A DNA stretch of 40,653 nt from positions 1 through 40,653 of the forward strand of contig JAUZSE010000012.1 in NCBI GenBank assembly GCA_030949725.1, written 5' to 3'. This document shows, in pieces, positions 35,882 to 40,653 of the stretch. The stretch's first letter is position 1, and each line of letters opens with the position of its first letter. Position numbers and translations under genes: made by a program. The notes below the pieces were generated by a model. That model made no database searches. It was given only the letters and a program-made list of their open reading frames with translations, and had not been told where the DNA came from. The stretch comes from Sulfurovum sp. Its GTDB lineage: Bacteria > Campylobacterota > Campylobacteria > Campylobacterales > Sulfurovaceae.

Positions 35882-36784
35882 TTATGATCTATGACAGTAA
35901 TCCAAGGCAACACCCTCACGCAAGCCATCATCCACCACTACGCAGCTATCAAAGCCCAATATTTTATAGAGTTGTTTATAGATAAGTATACCTGCGGCGA
36001 TAAGATCAGAACGTCCCGTACCTACAGCAATCTCTCTCTTTGCAAAAGGCATAGCAAGTAATTCCTTTAAATAAAAATCTAACTCTTCTATACTTAGTGA
36101 AGTACCGTTTATTTTTGATGCATCATAGGTTTCATAATTCAAACCTAGCTTCATAGCAGCGACTGTTGTCGGTGTACCTGCCGTGGCAACAAAGGCATTG
36201 AGCTTCGCTTTTTTTGTATATATTTGAGTACAGAATATTTGCATCTCCTGCATCTCTTGTGGAAGTGCTTTTACTATGTTTTCCAAACTTTCATAAGTCT
36301 GTGCTATCGTCACAATACCTACGGGGAAACTCTTAGTTACAGTCTCATCTCCATAGTGAAAGATCAATTCAGTCGACCCGCCACCTATGTCTATAAGTAC
36401 AAAGCTATCAGATGCATCGTGCAATTTTGCAAGTCTGTGTTGCACAGCTAAGAGTGTCAGTCTAGCTTCTTCTTCACCAGATATAATTTCAAATTTAACC
36501 TCTGTAGCTTTTTTGATTTGTGCCAAAACTGTATCTGAATTAGACGCTCTACGTACAGCTTCTGTCGTGACTGCCTTGATAGGTTGAGAGCCAAAATCTA
36601 TCGCTTCTTTGGCTACATTAATCGCAGCAATCACTCTATCTACAGCATCATCATTAATCCTAGCAAATTTCGCAAGACCATCAGCCGTTTTAACTACCTT
36701 TTCATAAGTAAATGTTGGCTCTCCTGTAAAACAGTCATACTCCAAAACACGCAAACTATTGGATCCTAAGTCTATGGCTATCAT
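35882..36784 (-). CDS. Ppx/GppA-family phosphatase
   Basis: 300 residues of the actin-like ATPase fold: MIAIDLGSNSLRVLEYD (phosphate 1), GEEEARLTL, VLIDIGGGSTEL (phosphate 2), TAGTPTT and a C-terminal VDDGLREG. The family degrades polyphosphate or pppGpp; short two-domain versions like this cannot be assigned to either from sequence. The start overlaps the ilvA stop by 1 nt (TAATG), so it is translationally coupled. Confidence 0.88.
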   Translation of the reverse strand: MIAIDLGSNSLRVLEYDCFTGEPTFTYEKVVKTADGLAKFARINDDAVDRVIAAINVAKEAIDFGSQPIKAVTTEAVRRASNSDTVLAQIKKATEVKFEIISGEEEARLTLLAVQHRLAKLHDASDSFVLIDIGGGSTELIFHYGDETVTKSFPVGIVTIAQTYESLENIVKALPQEMQEMQIFCTQIYTKKAKLNAFVATAGTPTTVAAMKLGLNYETYDASKINGTSLSIEELDFYLKELLAMPFAKREIAVGTGRSDLIAAGILIYKQLYKILGFDSCVVVDDGLREGVALDYCHRS

Positions 36785-37994
36785 TAATGCTCTTCCCTAA
36801 AAGAAAACCCACCCTCTCTTAACTTTTTACGTATCATATCTTGATGTTCTACACCTTTAGTTTCAAGTGACACCTGCACATGTGCATCACCAAATTCTAA
36901 ATCTATAGAGGTTCTATCGTAACCTATTTGTACGATATTTGCACCGATGTTTGTGAGTATCCCTGTAAAGTCTTGCAATGCACCAGGTCTGTCTACAAGG
37001 ATGACAAGCAATTTCATTTTACGTGCTGACTTCATAAGACCTTTTTCTATAATGAGTGAAAGCATCGTTACATCGATGTTTCCACCACTCAATACCACCC
37101 CTACCTTAGAACCCTTGGGCAAATCTATCTTCCCATGTAAAAGTGCCGCAACACCTACTGCACCTGCACCCTCTACTAACACTTTCTGTTTTTCTAGTAA
37201 AAAGAGTATGGCTGCTGCTATTTCATCTTCACAAACGGTTTCAAAACTATCTACATACTTTAAAATATACTCTAAAGTAATGGATGAAGTATCACGTACG
37301 GCTATGCCATCGGCAATGGTACGGACAGATATTGTATCTATCGCTGTGCGTGCATCGTAGGATTTTTTCATCGCTGGAGCACCTTGGGAAGATATGCCGA
37401 TGATCTTGCACCCAGGACGTAAGGCTTTAGTCGCTACAGACATACCAGATATAAGCCCACCACCCCCAACGGGTACCACGATGGCATCTAAGTCATTCAC
37501 TTCTTCAAACATTTCTAAGGCTACAGTTCCCTGTCCAGACATCACTTCATCATCAGTAAATGGATGTACAAATGTATAGTTGCTTTCTTTACCAAAAGTC
37601 ACAGCATAGGCATAAGCTTCGTCATAGTTAGATCCATGAAGGATAACCTTCGCCCCAAATTCTTTCACACCCAAAACCTTGGTTAGGGGTGTGGATTTAG
37701 GCATGACTATCGTGGCTTCTATATCAAAATGTTTTGCAGAAAATGCTACACCTTGAGCATGATTTCCAGCAGATGCAGCAACTACACCACCTTTATCTCC
37801 TGCTTCTATGAGTGTCGCAATTTTATTAAATGCCCCTCTAAGTTTAAATGCTCCTGTACGCTGAAGATTCTCTTTTTCAAATAAACTTCATAGCCAGAAA
37901 TTTGGCTCAAAATTGGGGCATAGGTAAAAGGTGTACAATGTGCCACATCTTTTACTCTTTCATAAGCTTTTTGTATGTTTTTTAAGTCTAACAT
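36784..37994 (-). CDS. ilvA: Threonine ammonia-lyase, frameshifted
   Basis: About 403 residues when rejoined. PLP enzyme deaminating threonine to 2-oxobutanoate for isoleucine. The break is at T5 37873-37877 (should be six), restoring YLKKENLQRTGAFKLRGAFN with the PLP Lys. Then ASAGNHAQGVA, the phosphate-binding VPVGGGGLISGM and a C-terminal ACT-like domain (LVILVDRPGALQDFTGIL). The single ACT domain and short length are like the TdcB/short IlvA group, so allosteric control may differ from E. coli IlvA. Confidence 0.9.
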
Positions 37995-38047
37995 TAATCT
38001 TTCCTAGATATTATATTGAAGAATTATATCACAAAAGGATAGACAAA

Positions 38048-38479
38048 ATGGAATGTGAATTACCGACAATCAACAGTAACAGCGACGAGATGAAAAAATA
38101 TTTTGAAGAAGCCAAAACTATTGCAGTTTTGGGAGCATCACCAGATGATACTAAAGCAAGTCACCACGTAGCACATTACCTAAGAGATGCAGGGTACAAA
38201 ATGATACCTGTTTATCCAAAAGGTGACACTATATTGGGTCAAAAAGTGTATCGAAGTCTAGCTGAGATAGAAATACCTGTAGATATGGTAGTGGTTTTCA
38301 GAAAACCTGCTGCCTTAGATGCCATTGCGGACGCAGTCATTGCAAGAGGTGATGTCAAAACCTATTGGACACAACTAGAACTCATCAACAACGATGCAGC
38401 ACAAAAGGTTGAAGATGCTGGTATCAATGTGGTACAAAATTATTGTGCTATGGTAGAACATAAAAGATTATTTCAATAG
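38048..38479 (+). CDS. CoA-binding domain protein, YccU-like
   Basis: 143 residues from the ATG at 38048, with AAAAGGA about 9 nt upstream; the earlier in-frame ATG overlaps ilvA. Rossmann CoA-binding fold: IAVLGASPDDTKASHHVAHY, a MIPVYPKG motif and YWTQLELINNDAAQKVEDAG, VVQNYCAMVEH. The small stand-alone group (like E. coli YccU) has no defined reaction. Followed by a strong bidirectional terminator. Confidence 0.88.
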   Translation: MECELPTINSNSDEMKKYFEEAKTIAVLGASPDDTKASHHVAHYLRDAGYKMIPVYPKGDTILGQKVYRSLAEIEIPVDMVVVFRKPAALDAIADAVIARGDVKTYWTQLELINNDAAQKVEDAGINVVQNYCAMVEHKRLFQ

Positions 38480-38510
38480 GCATATTGGGCATTGCCATGT
38501 AATAAAAAAT

Positions 38511-38537
38511 AGTTGGAAGTAATTCCAACTTTCTTTT
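38511..38537. terminator. Bidirectional hairpin terminator
   Basis: AGTTGGAA, loop GTAA, TTCCAACT: a perfect 8-bp stem, followed by TTCTTTT on the plus strand and preceded by AATAAAAAAT, which is T-rich on the minus strand. It serves both convergent genes (38048 and 38556). Confidence 0.85.
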
Positions 38538-38555
38538 AGTTTTGCAAGATGTTTA

Positions 38556-39101
38556 TTATCTAAACCTAGAAAAAACTTTTTTGAAATCTAATGTTACCTT
38601 ACACGCTGTCTCTTCAAATGTATGGCTATCTTCCAAAAAATCTCCTACTTTATCGTACTTTGAATCTTTGAGTTTATAAATTTTGGCTCGTAAATCATCT
38701 GGATAAATTAGGATGTAGTAATTTACATTTTCTTCTTCATAAATAGCAAACTTATGTACTTCATCTCGTTTTGCTGTTGATTTGGAAATGATCTCTACGA
38801 CAATCTCTGGAGCTTTTGTGAGATAACGTTCATGAGTCTCCCCACAAGTCAATACAATATCGGGTCTAAGCGTAGTATACTCATCTATTTTGTAGTCAAT
38901 CTCTCCTAAGACTTCACATTTAGGACAATTTTCTAACTGTGCATACAATATAGAGATAATTGAACTAGCAATGGATTGATGTTTTCTCATCGGAGCAGGA
39001 GCCATAGAATACGCTACACCATCTATCAGTTCCCATTCACCTTCCCAATGTTTATAGTCATCATAAGAATAATATTCAATATTTTGAGCTAATAGTGCCA
39101 T
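38556..39101 (-). CDS. Uma2-family (DUF820) PD-(D/E)XK nuclease-like protein
   Basis: 181 residues. Visible: EGEWELIDGVAYSMAPAPMRKHQ at the start, LRPDIVL (catalytic Asp), EIVVEIISKST (E-x-I), and RDEVHKFAIYEE. Uma2 proteins are restriction-endonuclease-fold proteins abundant in cyanobacteria and scattered elsewhere by transfer; their function is not established. ATG at 39099-39101 has AAAGGA. It is a solitary gene with its own promoter, with no methylase or repeat array near it. Confidence 0.85.
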   Translation of the reverse strand: MALLAQNIEYYSYDDYKHWEGEWELIDGVAYSMAPAPMRKHQSIASSIISILYAQLENCPKCEVLGEIDYKIDEYTTLRPDIVLTCGETHERYLTKAPEIVVEIISKSTAKRDEVHKFAIYEEENVNYYILIYPDDLRAKIYKLKDSKYDKVGDFLEDSHTFEETACKVTLDFKKVFSRFR

Positions 39102-39129
39102 ATACTTTTCCTTTGTGCTGTTTTATTTT

Positions 39130-39135
39130 ATTATA
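39130..39135 (-). promoter_or_regulatory. Possible -10 of the Uma2 gene
   Basis: On the minus strand TGTGTTATAATAAAAT gives TATAAT about 28 nt before the ATG. Confidence 0.45.
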
Positions 39136-39173
39136 ACACAGATTGTATACTTTTTTAAATAAAGGGGAAACCT

Positions 39174-40303
39174 CTACTTCTTCCGCAAAAACACACCACT
39201 CTCCACATGTGAAGTATGAGGAAACTGGTCATACATGGCAGCTTCTACAACTCTATGAGTATGTGTCAGTGTTTCTAAGTCTCTAGCCAGTGTATCGGGG
39301 TTACAAGAGATATAAATGATGTTTTCTATTTTTGATATGAGTCCGATACTTGCCTCATCGAGTCCTGCACGTGGAGGATCTACTAATACCGTAGAAAAGT
39401 TATACGACTTCAAATCAATCTCTTTTAGTCTGTTAAATACACGTACTTCATTTAAGGCTTCCGTCATCTCTTCTGAAGAGAGTCTTGCGAAAGTGATATT
39501 TGTGATGTCGTTGCGTTTACAATTTTCCAATGCAGCATAAATAGAATTTTTAGAAATCTCTGTTGCCAATACTTTGTCAAAATAGTGTGAAAGTGGCAAA
39601 GTAAAATTCCCCAAGCCACAATACGCCTCCAAAAAGTCTCCATATCCTACTGTTTTAGCCTGCTTAATCGCCCACTCTATCATCTTAACATTTACAACAT
39701 GATTAGGTTGGGTAAAGCCACTTTCATACTGAACATAAGTAAATACTTTTTCATCTATAGTGAGTTTTTCTGTGACAAATTCATCTGAAAGAATCACTTT
39801 TTGTTTACGGCTACGCCCCATTATTTTACACTCTAGTTCAGACTCAAGAATTTTTGCCTCAGCAGACCAAACATCATCTAACTTTCTGTGGTATAGCATA
39901 GTAATGAGACATTCATCTGTGGTAGTAGCCAAAAACTCCACTGCAAAAGACGCTGCTTCAATACTTCAGGTGAAGCATTGATCTTCTCAAGTAATCTCCA
40001 CATACGTTTTTCTATAGGTTCTATGACTTTAGGACACTCATCAATATTGATAGAACCTTTTGCACCTAACCCATCCACAGGCATCTTCCCCATAGCATAA
40101 GCACAAACATCCCCCTCATGCCAAATCCGAAACTCAGAACGCGCTCTGTAGTGATCACTAGGAGAGTCAAAAACTTCTAATGTTTTGTTATAAAAAGGTG
40201 CTAAAAGTCCAGACACTCTTTCTTCTTTTTGTTTTAACTGCTCTTTGTAGCTTAAGTCATAAAGACCACAAGACCCACAAGACCCAAAATGTTTACATGT
40301 CAT
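39174..40303 (-). CDS. trmA: tRNA (uracil-5-)-methyltransferase TrmA, frameshifted
   Basis: About 376 residues when rejoined. Makes m5U54 in the T loop of tRNA. N-terminal CKHFGSCGSCGLYDLSY with a Cys cluster, HYRARSEFRIWHEGD, then the core: EAYCGLGNFTLPL (SAM), VDPPRAGLD, ISCNPDTLARDL with the catalytic Cys, and YDQFPHTSHVESGVFL. The break is one missing base near 39957, restoring EVLKAASFAVEFLATTTDEC. I choose the ATG at 40301-40303 (MTCKHF) because GAGGA lies 8 nt before it. The TrmA-type C-terminus excludes RlmD. Confidence 0.88.
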
Positions 40304-40393
40304 ATATAATATCCTCATACGATCATAAATATCTTTGTTATTTTATCTTAAAGATGCAAAATGTCTATTTCCCAGTTTTCACTTATTTTTAAA

Positions 40394-40413
40394 ATGTGAC
40401 ACCAGATGTGACA
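40394..40413. promoter_or_regulatory. Direct repeat ATGTGACA, candidate operator
   Basis: ATGTGACA at 40394-40401 and at 40406-40413, 12 bp apart start to start, about one helical turn. The second overlaps the dyad GATGT-G-ACATC. The pair lies about 45 nt before the last lipoprotein gene. It might bind a regulator; chance cannot be excluded. Confidence 0.35.
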
Positions 40414-40456
40414 TCTTCATGATATTGTAAATAATAATTTAATATTAGGAGAAATT

Positions 40457-40653
40457 ATGATGACAAAAAATATTTTAAAATTGCTTTTACTAAGCATTGG
40501 AATGATGGTATTCACTGCTTGTGGTGGTGATACAACACCGAGTACTATACCCACCGAGTTAAACTCAGTGCCAGATAGCGATGAAGATGGCATCTTCGAC
40601 ACAGAAGATGATTTTCCTCTCAATACAACAGAAACAATAGATACTGACACTCA
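40457..40653 (+). CDS. Lipoprotein with thrombospondin-3-like calcium-binding repeats, cut by window edge
   Basis: An open frame to the window end with no stop. ATG at 40457 with AGGAG before it (a second ATG follows at once). Lipoprotein signal MTKNILKLLLLSIGMMVFTAC, then DSDEDGIFDTEDDFPLN, a thrombospondin type-3-like Asp-rich motif of the kind that binds calcium, with more Asp residues to the edge. Secreted or surface proteins of this sort are often large and repetitive. The rest is outside the window. Confidence 0.75.
   Translation, partial: MMTKNILKLLLLSIGMMVFTACGGDTTPSTIPTELNSVPDSDEDGIFDTEDDFPLNTTETIDTDT

Overview
The window looks like a free-living member of the Campylobacterota, with Sulfurovum or Sulfurimonas the likeliest relatives. 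It is AT-rich and tightly packed, and many genes are preceded by extended -10 boxes of the TTTGCTATAAT type. It carries an HsrA/HP1043-type orphan response regulator with no phospho-acceptor Asp, a DUF455 ferritin-like protein, an A-domain-less FtsY and a FISUMP lipoprotein. This is family-level inference, because there is no rRNA or tRNA here to anchor the taxonomy.

Layout. 1-4133 holds a head-to-tail direct duplication of about 2,066 bp (apaH 5' part, a tiny hydrophobic ORF, a DUF4149 gene and most of prmC, all on the minus strand). The copies differ only by single-base indels, and the window starts exactly at the repeat unit's first base. 4196-4611 is a DUF433 antitoxin with an internally deleted DUF5615 toxin. 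4643-10580 holds an M48 protease, an ABC-F ATPase (uup), a LysM/3D-domain protein and threonine synthase. 10655-16315 is a minus-strand run: GGDEF-EAL protein, di-heme cytochrome c peroxidase, argB, lpxK and a DUF455 protein. 16330-21300 holds an MBL hydrolase, the HsrA-like regulator, cmoB, a cyclophilin, rny and a 5-formyl-THF cyclo-ligase. 21378-26496 is mostly plus strand: TlpA-like lipoprotein, ftsY, a small membrane protein, radA, acpS and a lipoprotein, with plsC opposed. 26501-30622 is minus strand: a MidA-like methyltransferase, TolC, argD and an HlyD-like adaptor. 30711-34380 is an envelope cluster: DUF4403 protein, beta-barrel protein and FISUMP lipoprotein. 34459-40303 holds an ICMT-domain membrane protein, ppx/gppA, ilvA, a CoA-binding protein, a Uma2 nuclease and trmA. 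A calcium-binding-repeat lipoprotein runs off the right edge.

Quality. At least eleven genes are interrupted by single-base indels, about sixteen events and many in homopolymers. Most are essential or core metabolic genes (thrC, lpxK, argD, ilvA, prmC, trmA). The two copies of the duplication disagree only at such sites, so I read the breaks as uncorrected read errors rather than gene decay, and I give such genes as single joined features with the break position.

Working together. Most of the window is housekeeping: amino-acid synthesis (thrC, argB, argD, ilvA), translation and tRNA modification (prmC, cmoB, trmA), envelope assembly (lpxK, plsC, acpS, ftsY, TolC/HlyD) and RNA/DNA maintenance (rny, radA). 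I found no CRISPR array, prophage, insertion sequence or clear defence island. The most interesting accessory items are the eroded DUF433/DUF5615 pair, the FISUMP lipoprotein with an in-frame TGA, a perfect 19-bp palindrome between plsC and radA, and a long hairpin in the hsrA leader.
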